Source of the DNA: Amia ocellicauda
Taxonomy: Eukaryota > Chordata > Actinopteri > Amiiformes > Amiidae
Reading direction: 5' to 3'
Assembly (NCBI RefSeq): GCF_036373705.1
Contig: NW_027102659.1
Coordinates: 62,001-126,000 of the forward strand
Length of the DNA stretch: 64,000 nt
Below the pieces are notes generated by a model. The model saw only the letters and a list, made by a program, of their open reading frames with translations, ran no database searches and was not told the DNA's origin. Positions 54,808 to 64,000 of this stretch are shown here, one piece after another (the first letter of the stretch is position 1; every line of letters begins with the position of its first letter). A program made the position numbers and the translations under genes.

Positions 54808-55237
54808 TTAGAAGAGAGTAGCCCCTGAGCCGTCAGACCCCCCTCCAAAACCCCACACGTCGTCTGTCGTAGTTCTGCAAGCTTTCCCATTCACACCTTT
54901 CAAAACCCTGAGTCGGAGACTCCATTTCGCATTCTCTTGGACCCTCTTGCAAGCCTTCTAGAGTCTTATCCACAAGCCCCAGATCTCTCCAGGCCATCAC
55001 CTTCAACCAGTCCTCATAAGAGTATTCAATTACCGTCTCAAAAGGTTCCAACGTACCCTCCTTCTCTCCCAAAGCAAGAAGCTCCACTCCAACATAGCTG
55101 GGATCCCTTTTAAAGCGGTAACCCCGTCGAGCCCCCCAGAACAACACCCAGGAGCGTTCAATCTTCAAATTGGTGAGTACAGGAACCCTTGCCCGGGATT
55201 GTTTCTTGCGGGGTTTCATGTTGATGTCGCTGGACAT
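54808..55237 (-). pseudogene. 236-residue unknown protein, copy 4 (281-bp deletion)
   Basis: The N terminus is intact (start 55237), but 281 bp are missing at about 54866, out of frame. Translation would stop at 54833 after 134 codons with a changed tail. Confidence 0.75.
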
Positions 55238-55355
55238 GTTGAAGAAGCGGGATGTTTCAGAAGCTGAGAATTAAAGAGGTATTGCCTAAAAGAAGCGCGG
55301 GTTCTTAAATAGAGAGGAGAGTTTCGGGGCATTGCCTTCAGAGGGGTGGGGGTAT

Positions 55356-55540
55356 TTATGGGTGGCCTTGTTGTTCAGGGTTTTATGGGTGTACACTTTC
55401 TGACGGATATGACGTAGGAATAATTAAGGAAATAACTCTACCTAAAATCACGCCCCCCAATTATGACGTAGGAATATTAATAAGCTTAGGGCATACGTCA
55501 TAACAAAATAGGCCGCGCCCAAAAAACCCTACTATCTACT
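55356..55540 (-). repeat. right terminal inverted repeat, copy 4
   Basis: 185 bp, nearly identical to 2971-3155; ends CTATCTACT at 55540. Confidence 0.95.
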
Positions 55541-55546
55541 CTTATG
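55541..55546 (+). repeat. CTTATG after copy 4
   Basis: The same six bases and the same flank (TAGTTGAAGGCGCAGTATAG) as after copy 1. This end was therefore copied along with its flank and not newly inserted. Confidence 0.85.
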
Positions 55547-56211
55547 TAGTTGAAGGCGCAGTATAGCTCTCATAGTCTGGTGGTGACGGAAGACCACCAG
55601 CCGTTTGAACAAGCCATTCAGCATCACCTTGTTGGGTTAAGTGCAGGCACTGTCAGAGCGCAGGGCGTCCTGCCTTTGAAAGAGTTTCCGAAGTGTCCTG
55701 ATGTGCCCTTTAGCAATGCCAAACAGGTCTGTGAAAATGGCATCATTTCGCGGCACTTCAGACGCCATCTCACAGTCTAGCCGACCTGAAACGCCTGAGC
55801 CCGTTTTACCAGCAGGCTCCTACGGTAACCGTTTGAAGCAAGAGGTGGCGTTGTCAGTTTCCGTAGTGTAGCGGTTATCACATTCGCCTAATGCGCGAAA
55901 GGTCCCCGGTTCGAAACCGGGCGGAAACAGCCTACTGTGGGCTGGCCCTTTTCGTCATGCTTGCCCTCGTGGTTCCCCGGAGGCGGTGGGTGTCTTTTCT
56001 TCATTGGAGTGCCCGCAATCGATGCACTCAGAGCGTCCGTCCGTCGACAGGTTGAAATTGTAAACGCTGGTGTAGCCACTTTTAATTAAAATCTGATGAT
56101 GATGATGATGATGATGTTGTTGTTGTTGTTCTTGTTGTCATCGTGGTCGCCGTCATTATTATTGTTAAAGTAAAGCAGTAGTTAGATTTGTTGCTACCGT
56201 AAGGTGTAGAA
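55547..56211. repeat. tRNA-Val spacer between copies 4 and 5
   Basis: One tRNA unit and one microsatellite. The left half matches 3162 onward; the right half ends at the truncated left junction used by copies 3 and 4. Confidence 0.85.
55857..55929 (+). tRNA. tRNA-Val-like with AAT anticodon
   Basis: The body is that of the tRNA-Val family with perfect acceptor, anticodon and T stems, but the loop reads CTAATGC, giving anticodon AAT (isoleucine codons). Position 26 is also changed (CACATTCGC). Probably a drifting copy; if transcribed, its charging identity is unclear. Confidence 0.8.
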
Positions 56212-56787
56212 GACAACAGTAGGTATGGCGTGTGATATCAAAACATTCAGAATACTTTTAACCTATATAATTTATAAGCTTTGTAAAATAAACCCAAATA
56301 TCTCTTTTGCGGGGATAAGCGCTGTTCTGAGTAGTTTGTGACTTGTTTAATACCAAACAAAGCATCGCTATAAAAAATAAATAAAAAAATCACTGTAAAA
56401 GCGCTAGTTATTTTTGATCTTTATAGTTATTTTCTAGGCTCAGGTTGTTTTTTAGCGCTTATAAAGGCCTGAAATATTCTTAGTGGTTGTTGACTATAGG
56501 TCTTGATGCTTAAAAATGTTTTTTTGAGAGACCAAAAGGTTCTAATAAAAGTTTAGAGTAGAGAGGAGAGAGATCGTCTCCATCTTGGTTTCTATTTGAA
56601 ATTTGATGCAGTGTCATTTTATTGGTTGGTTTTGATATGTTAATTGGTAACAGGGTGGCACAAAGGCCAGACCAGAACAATGCCTTACAAGCAGATCCGG
56701 CATGTGGCCATCAGTATAAGTATGAAGGTCTGGTCTTCAGCTCGACAGACTCACACTGACCTTTCGATTTAAGACTAAAGATCAACA
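56212..56787. other. truncated left region, copy 5
   Basis: Same junction and content as copies 3 and 4; no gene seen. Confidence 0.75.
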
Positions 56788-58828
56788 ATGTCCGGAAACA
56801 ACATCAGCGATTCGATTTAAACGAGTTTTTAGGCAAGTCTTCAGATTATTTTCATTGACTCAGAGCGTGTTGTGTGCATGTATTGTAAATAAGGCTATAA
56901 CATCTGTTTTAAGTTCTGTAAAATTATTTTTCAGCCAGTCAACAGGAGTTAATTCCCAACGCTGAGGAGATCATCTGGAACAACGACGGTAAGATTTTTG
57001 TGTTTGCGCTCATGGGTTCTTATGTATGGGTGTGTGTGGTTTTGAAGCGGCTCATTAGAGTTATGAAAACGTTTTAATATATAATAATGCCGGTCTCTTT
57101 AATTACACAGAAACTATCGAAAGGCCTGTGATTAATGTCTCCGAGGATCGACCAAGAGAAGTGGTTGTCCCTAGACAGGCTGTCTGCCGACCGGGTAAGA
57201 ACTAAACCCCTGTTTGTTTGTATAACGTTTCTGTAAGATGTTTGAGTCCAGTTTTGTTAATTTAAAAAAATTATCCTGTCTAACAGTATTAAGAAACGTG
57301 GTTCGAGACAACGAAAGGCCTTCCACATCGAGGGCTTGTTTCGTTTTACCTTCGAGAACCGTAACCTTTCAAGAATCTGAAAGGCCGTCAGCCCCGGTAT
57401 CTGATAGCTGTGAGTATATATCTGCAGCCTGTAAGAGGTTAAAGCTTTTTATAAAGCGGTGTGGTTAAAGGTTAAACATGTCTCTTACCTTCACAGCGGT
57501 GCAAAAAGCTAAACCAGCCGAAAAACATAAGAAACGATTATTCTGTGGAGGTAAGTAAGATCTTTCAAACTTTAATGTTTTTAAAAGAGCTTTGTTTGCC
57601 CGTTGAGGGCTAATATTTAAGCGATGGGTGACCGTTTCCTGTAGGGCGGGGGGTTCTGGGAAAGATCTTTAGAAGTCCGGACAGGTCTAGGCTTGTTTCT
57701 GGGGAACGTGTTTAGAAATGACCGATTGCTGTACCGTCTGGTTAGGAAGTAAAGCCGTCCGAAAGGGTTTAGTAAGTTGTTTGGCTTATATCCCGCTATT
57801 ATACTTCTGTTTTAAAGTGGTTGTAGGAAAAGTCTTGAAGGTGTTCATTGTATTTAATATTTAAACAGATCGTGAAAACGTTTGTGAAACAGGAAGTCCC
57901 GGGATCAGGAAGCGTTTACACTTGGAAGGTTCGTTTAAAAATGAAATGTTGTTGTGTGTGTGTGTGTTTTATTAACAATATTACAGTTTTTAAAGAAACA
58001 TTTAAGAAACAGTTTATTTACAGCGGCTTCTCTGTTTTACATTTATTATCAAGTCCTAATAAATATATCGTCTGTAAATAATAAGGCGTTGTAGTGAATG
58101 TCTAAGGCTATTTTCAAAGGTCTAAAAAAGCTAAAGGTTTTGAATGTCCTGGACATGTTGTTTTAAGTTTGATTTCTGTCGCCGTTTAAAGATGTAAATG
58201 TAATGTATATTTTTATTCTTCCCAAGACTCTTGGGATAGTCATTCTGTGAATGAGCTATTGAGGACAATTACCCCGTCTAAGTGGGATCAAACATCTTCC
58301 CCGGTGAGATCACCGAGAGGATCCCCCACGGTGGTCTTGGAGACCCCCCAACATCTACTCAGGCCACAGCCTTCTGGGAGTAATTCAACACCCCAGATTC
58401 AGCCTGCCGCATTGTCAGGCGGAACAAATACAGGCATCCAACAACCTCAGGGGTCGCCGTCAGTCAGGGCTGACACACCACCCAACGACGGCCTGGTTTC
58501 AACATCGTCCCCCCAGACCCGTTTCTTGGCTACAGAAACGCGGAACAGTACCCCGCGCTTGGCCAGGGTGTCACCGCAAAGGCCTTCTTGGTCTCCGTCC
58601 ATGAGTATACGCTCGCTCCCTGCCTCCTTCGACCGAGATTTACCGGAGCGACCATCCTTTGAAGCTGAGCCAGGCCACCAGCCCCCGGAGCTACATCCTG
58701 AAGGTCGGCATGAGTTGCTACATACTTTGTTACAAAATCAAAGACTTGTGTTAGTGGGGCAAAACCTGGTGATAGAGAGCCAAAACACCCTTATTAATAC
58801 CCTTACTAACGAATTGTACCGTATTTAA
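56788..58828 (+). pseudogene. seven-exon spliced gene, copy 5 (exon 1 frameshift)
   Basis: Same state as copy 3: exon 1 lacks one base, exon 3 is full length, and exon 7 is open to the distal TAA at 58826-58828. Splice sites conserved. Confidence 0.7.
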
Positions 58829-58990
58829 TGTTTTAATAGACACAAAACGCCTTACTATTGTGGGTTGTTGGAAAAATAAAAAATAAATTAAAAAATGTCC
58901 TGACTTGGTAAAAGAACTCACAAACTAAAGGATTATGAACAAGCTAGGGCCCCAAAAAGACCTTCCCGAGAGAACATCCCCGGCCCTGTT

Positions 58991-59809
58991 GTGAACTCCT
59001 CTGATGTCCCAATGAACCTGGAACTATTACAAATGATAAATGATTTAAATAACCCCCAATTACCACCGATAGAATGTGAATTAACAGACTTACCGGTGAA
59101 CCCCGACCTGTTACAGATGGTCAATGATCTAAATAACCACCTCCCACCGGTAGCGCTTATAGAGGTTCACCCCCTAGTTCACCCCGATTTGTTTGAAATG
59201 GTGGAGGCTTTGGAGGAGCTACCCCGACCAAATTCTGCCCCTATTATAAATGATTTGAGACAATTAGAACACAGGATGGCGGCAGAAGCAGCCATCACTA
59301 TAGAGGAGGGTCTTGACATTAACCGGTTGGATATCTTTGAAGGACTTTTACAGGCTTTAAATGAGCCTCCTCAAAAAGGGGGTTTTGTAGATGTCAGCAG
59401 TGGGGGTGTTCGGAATGTGGAGGGTTCTGAGACTGATAAGGCTGTGGAGGTCATGCTCTGTGAGAATGTAGGGGGTGAAGGCTTTGTTCAAAATGATGAT
59501 GTGTCCAAGAGTACCAGTGATCCCGTGATTATAGATAGACCGGCCTATAACAATTTTGAAATGATTCAACGTTTTAATTTTGCAGAACTTTTAAATTGTG
59601 ACAATTATGCAGAAATATTTGTCAACATACACGAGGCCTTGCAGAAAATGCTTGAACAGGTTGCTGAAAGGGTCAGACCTCGAGATGTTGTACAGTTAGA
59701 ACTCAGAGGGGATGATTTGTTTAGCAACCTATCTGTAATGCTGAGTGGAGATAATTTAGACGTCTGGCTAAAATCGAAGCGTTATTGCAAAGTAACGCAG
59801 CCATCATAG
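58991..59809 (+). CDS. LLQMVNDLN-repeat ORF, copy 5
   Basis: 272 open codons. Here repeat 1 reads LLQMINDLNNPQLPP, making the three-unit pattern easiest to see. Confidence 0.65.
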   Translation: MNSSDVPMNLELLQMINDLNNPQLPPIECELTDLPVNPDLLQMVNDLNNHLPPVALIEVHPLVHPDLFEMVEALEELPRPNSAPIINDLRQLEHRMAAEAAITIEEGLDINRLDIFEGLLQALNEPPQKGGFVDVSSGGVRNVEGSETDKAVEVMLCENVGGEGFVQNDDVSKSTSDPVIIDRPAYNNFEMIQRFNFAELLNCDNYAEIFVNIHEALQKMLEQVAERVRPRDVVQLELRGDDLFSNLSVMLSGDNLDVWLKSKRYCKVTQPS

Positions 59810-62800
59810 CTGATGAAAGTCTGTCTCTGGTAATGAATGTGGTTCGTAACCCTGAGGGTGGGGCGCTTAGAAGACTGTCGAAATGCTTGAAGAACGACAT
59901 AATTAGGACCAAGCTCAGGCAATTAGTGGTGAGTTCCAGTGGGGACAATAAGCTCTGTTTTGCTTACAGTTTAATAAAACTACTCACCCCCGACATGCCT
60001 GAACCCCAAGCTCTGCAAGAAGCTTTAATGCTTCATCAGAGGGCCGGCTTAAACTCTCAACAGATGGTTGCCTTTTCAGACATCACCAAGTTTGAGGAGT
60101 TGTTGTCTTTAAAAATTGTTGTGTGGTACCGTTGTGAGGTAAAGGAAGTATTTGTGAAATTTCAGACACATCCTGAAACCCATACACAGACACTGTTTCT
60201 CTTCCTAAGTGATAGTCATTACTTTGGAATAAAGAGTTTGACGGCTTTTTTGGGTTGTTCGTATGTTTGTCATTGGTGTTATAAGGCCTTCAATGATAAG
60301 CTTAAGCACCGATGTGACGGTTACTGTAACGTCTGTTTCAATCCGCAATGTCGTAAGGGTTTGGCCCCTACCATCCGATGTAAAGATTGCTTAAGGATTT
60401 GTCTCTCAGCGTTCTGTTTTTCCGAGCATAAGGTACAGAGGGCCGCTACTGAGGGGGTTAAAAAACTGAGTTATTGTGATCAAACTAAATATTGCCCGCA
60501 GTGTTGCCTCCAGTACCGTTTTCATGAGGTTAAACCACACAAATGTCTGGAGCCGAGATGCAGGATCTGTAATGCTGATTTAACCCCGGGGTCCGAACAC
60601 CAGTGCTTTATTCAGCCGGTTAAAAAGGAGCCGCCGCACAACCGTTATGTCTTTTTTGCTTTTGAATGCAGGCAAGAAAACGGGGTCCACGTTGCTAATT
60701 ATATACTCTGTATTGACATGTTGGATCGTGAGTGGTCAGCTAGCGGTGAGAGTTGTGTCAGGGATTTCTTTACGCGGTATCGCGGTCCAAAATACCTCAA
60801 TTACACATTTATTGCCCACAATGCTAAGGGTTATGATTCTTACATTTTGATGAAGTATCTGGTGGAAAATGGGGTGACCCCAAAAATAATAGCTCAGGGT
60901 AGCAAGATCATGTGTTTCACCGACGAAGCTTTCAACTAACGTTACATAGACTTGTTAAATTTCATCCCCATGAAATTGAGCGCTTTGCCTAAGGCTCTGG
61001 GTTTTGAGGCTCAGAAGAAAGGTTGGTTCTGCCATTTTTTTAATACTATGGACACTCAAAATTATCGAGGGTCCTACCTGCCCGCCACTTATTATGGGGT
61101 TGATACTATGATGTCTCATGAGAGGGAGGAATTCTTTAAATGGTACAATACGGTTAAGGGAGGTGTTTTTGATGACCGAGAAGAGATGGCTGCTTATTGT
61201 AAAAATGATGTGGTGATCCTTAAAGAAGCCTGTGTGCGTTTCCGCGCCGAGGTTATCAACACATCGGGTCTCGACCCTTTGCAAAGTGTGACCATAGCGT
61301 CTCTCTGCATGAAAATGTATCGTTCCAATTTCTTGCAGAAAAACACTATAGCGGTCACCACTTCTGACAACTATCGTGCTAGACAAAAGAACTTTTCGAC
61401 TGTCTCCATACAGTGGCTGGAATACCTGAGTGCCCGGGATAACATCTTCATCAGACATGCTTTAAATCAAGGGGAAGTCAAAATGGGGCCTTACTACTTA
61501 GACGGTTTTAGCGACGTGTCCGGGCGGCGTACCGCTTATGAGTTTGCAGGTTGTATTTAGCATGGCTGTCCTCAGTGCTTCGACCCAAACACCTTTAACC
61601 CCGTAACACAAAAACTCTGCAGTGATATGTACTATGATTTCCAGGAACGAATTGAAACTTTAAAAAACACCTATGGTTTGAACGTGCTGGTGATTTGGGA
61701 ACACGAGTGGACGACCCTGAAGCAACAGGATGCGGGGGTACAACGGTTTATGGAAACCTTGGACTTTCCTGAACGTCTTGAGCCCCGGGATGCGTTATTT
61801 GGGGGTCGTACCAACGCCCTCTGTTTACATTATGAGGTAAAGGAGGGTGAGAGAGTAGATTACTATGATTTCACCAGTCTGTACCCTTATGTCAACAAGA
61901 CCAAAATGTACCCGGTGGGGCGTCCAACCATTGTTTATCGTGACTTTCTCGAAATCGGACATTACTTTGGTTTGATCAAAGTCACCATGTACCCTCCTCG
62001 CGAGCTGTTCTTACCCGTGTTGCCTTACAGGTGTTCGGGAAAATTGATGTTCCCTCTGTGTAGAACGTGTGTGGAAACTGAAAATAAAACTACCTCTTGT
62101 CTGCACAGTGATGAAGAGAGAGCGCTGACGGGTGTCTGGTGTAGCATTGAGCTTGACAAGGCGGTGGAGAAAGGTTACAGAGTCGGTAAGGTGTATGAGG
62201 TTTGGCATTTTTCTGAAAAATCTGATACTCTTTTTGCTGATTACATTATGACCCATCTGAAAGGGAAACAGGAGGCATCGGGCTATCCCTCATGGTGTGT
62301 TGTCTCCGCGGCCAAAGAGCGATACGTTTAGCAATATTTTGAAAAGGAAGGGATCCGTCTAGAGCTGGGGAACATAACTGTAAACCCCGCCAAGAGACAA
62401 ATGTCCAAACTGATTTTAAACAGTCTGTGGGGTAAGTTTGGGGAAAGAAATTACCGTCTAAACACAACCTTGATTAAAACCCCTGAACAGTTTATAGAAT
62501 TTATGTTTTCCAAACAACATGCAGTATCACACTTTCAATTCTTAAATGACCATGTGGCACAGGTCCAGTGGAGGGCCCCTAAAGATTTCCCCACCAAACA
62601 GGGGAACGTTAATGTTTTCATAGCGGTTTTTACCACGGCTTACGCCCGGCTTGAACTGTACAACTTAATGGATCAGTTGCAGGAACGCACGCTCTATCAT
62701 GATACTGACTCTGTAATCTTTGTCACCAGGCCAGGGGATTGGGTCCCTCCCCTCGGGGACTACCTTGGGGAGTTAACGAGCGAACTAGATCCTCAGGACC

Positions 62801-63123
62801 ACATAGTGGAGTTTGTTTCAGGGGGTCCTAAGACTTACGCATACAGAACGGCTGCGGGTAAGACCTGTATGAAAGTTAAGGGTTTCACTCTGAACCATTG
62901 TAACAACAAGCTCATTAACATCAAGTCTCTGACGACCCTGGTAGAAAGTTTTGTAACCGAGAAAGACGCGCCTCCTCGTGAGATTATTACAGCCGGAAAT
63001 CAGATCTATCGCAATAAAAAGGGGTACACGTTGGAAAATAGATCACTAAACAAACGGTTCAGGGTGGTGTACAATAAAAGAGTGTTGAAGACTGATTATA
63101 CCACTCTGCCTTATGGATATTAG
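59755..63123 (+). pseudogene. POLB: family B DNA polymerase, copy 5 (three in-frame stops)
   Basis: Stops: TAA 60937-60939 (shared by all), TAG 61558-61560 (private) and TAG 62329-62331 (shared with copy 3). No frameshift seen. Motifs A, B and C are intact. Confidence 0.92.
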
Positions 63124-63784
63124 CGGTGGTTTTGAAAACAAACTTCAACACCCTTTCTCCTGTATTATAGCCGGTCCCTCCAATTCGGGGAAGAGCTATC
63201 TTATAAAGAACATCATAGAAGATGTGGACGCAACCGTGTCCCAAGCTCTTGACAACATAGTGTGGTGTTTCACTTGCTGGCAACCTCTCTACGATGATTT
63301 GGCTTCGAAAAAAAATAATCTGAAATTTGTGCAAGGTCTCCCCGCCTCGTTGTGTGACGATGACTTGTTCCCGCCCGGTCAAACTAATCTAGTGATCCTT
63401 GATGACCTGATGGAGCAGGCCGGTGACAACAGTGAAGTGGAAAAAGCTTTCACAAAGTACACTCATCATAGGAATTTAAGTATTATTTATTTAGTTCAAA
63501 ATCTATTTTTTCAAGGTAAAAAAAGCCGCACTATTAATTTAAATGCCAATTATATAATTCTTTTTAAAAACCCCAGAGATAAACTACAGGTCACCGTCTT
63601 GGCTCGTCAAATGTACCCTAACCAGACCAAGTTCTTTTTGGAGGCATTTGAGGATGCCACCAAAAAACCCTACGGGTACTTGATTGCGGACTTAAAAGCA
63701 CAAACCCCAGAAGACTTTCGCCTCAGAACAGGTTTGTGCCCGCCCGATTGGCCGGCAGTGTATGTGCTAAAGAAAAGGAAATAA
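63113..63784 (+). CDS. ATP: A32-type packaging ATPase, copy 5
   Basis: Open, 223 codons; Walker motifs unchanged. Confidence 0.92.
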   Translation: MDISGGFENKLQHPFSCIIAGPSNSGKSYLIKNIIEDVDATVSQALDNIVWCFTCWQPLYDDLASKKNNLKFVQGLPASLCDDDLFPPGQTNLVILDDLMEQAGDNSEVEKAFTKYTHHRNLSIIYLVQNLFFQGKKSRTINLNANYIILFKNPRDKLQVTVLARQMYPNQTKFFLEAFEDATKKPYGYLIADLKAQTPEDFRLRTGLCPPDWPAVYVLKKRK

Positions 63785-63790
63785 ATAAGA

Positions 63791-64000
63791 ATGTCTGTTC
63801 GGATTAAAAGAAATCTGCCGCTTTTGCAAATGTTATTTGAGGGGAGCCCGCGCCATAGGAAAGCTGTGCTGGCAGGGGCCCCCTCGGATTTGATCGAGAC
63901 CCTGTGTGAAATAGCTTTTAACATCTTACGCGGTTATATACCCCTAACCCCTTCTCAACATTCTAAACTCAAAAAACAAAAAGCGGTTATCAAGATCATC
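63791..64000 (+). CDS. small basic structural-type protein, copy 5 (cut by window end)
   Basis: The first 70 codons are open, ending in the start of the basic region at the window edge. Confidence 0.55.
   Translation, partial: MSVRIKRNLPLLQMLFEGSPRHRKAVLAGAPSDLIETLCEIAFNILRGYIPLTPSQHSKLKKQKAVIKII

Noticed and set aside
1-64000. Array as a head-to-tail viral replication concatemer
   Set aside because: Repeat units include host tRNA flank and shared truncation junctions, so they arose by chromosomal duplication.

Overview
The window is animal nuclear DNA, most likely from a fish or other vertebrate. That host inference rests on tRNA-Val genes of the vertebrate type, trinucleotide microsatellites, spliceosomal introns and AATAAA signals. 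It holds a tandem head-to-tail array of five related Maverick/Polinton-type elements (adintovirus-like endogenous virus copies) embedded in a cluster of tRNA-Val genes. Copy 1 (1-3155) is the right-hand end only. Copy 2 (6927-22593), copy 3 (23645-38810) and copy 4 (40027-55540) are near complete. Copy 5 (56212-64000) runs off the window.

The element layout is convergent. On the plus strand, from the left end: a subterminal non-coding stretch, a seven-exon spliced gene of unknown function, an ORF with LLQMVNDLN repeats, protein-primed family B DNA polymerase, an A32-type packaging ATPase, a small basic protein and a 247-residue structural-type protein. On the minus strand, reading in from the right end: a 236-residue unknown protein, a 282-residue protein with a C/H cluster, a small Bcl-2-like protein, a chromodomain integrase, penton-like minor capsid protein, a pVI/pX-like minor protein, major capsid protein and an adenain-type protease. 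The ends are 185-bp terminal inverted repeats (TIRs) carrying three TGACGT sites each.

The first insertion can be reconstructed. The right TIR of copy 1 and the left TIR of copy 2 are each bordered by CTTATG, the 6-bp target duplication expected of Polintons. Uninterrupted versions of the target survive at 4409 and 5344 in the intervening tRNA repeats. The element plus its tRNA flank was then amplified as a 16-16.6 kb unit. Copies 3, 4 and 5 share one left truncation and copies 2 and 3 share one right truncation. Diagnostic changes in the left half alternate A-B-A-B over copies 2-5, so a dimer of about 32.4 kb was itself duplicated. In the right half copy 4 resembles copy 1 and copy 3 resembles copy 2, so the array is a recombination mosaic.

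Most genes carry stops or frameshifts, some shared by all copies (older than amplification) and some private. The polymerase, penton protein and spliced gene are broken in every copy seen. The packaging ATPase and the protease are open in every copy seen. This is a decaying, recently amplified provirus array and not an active virus.
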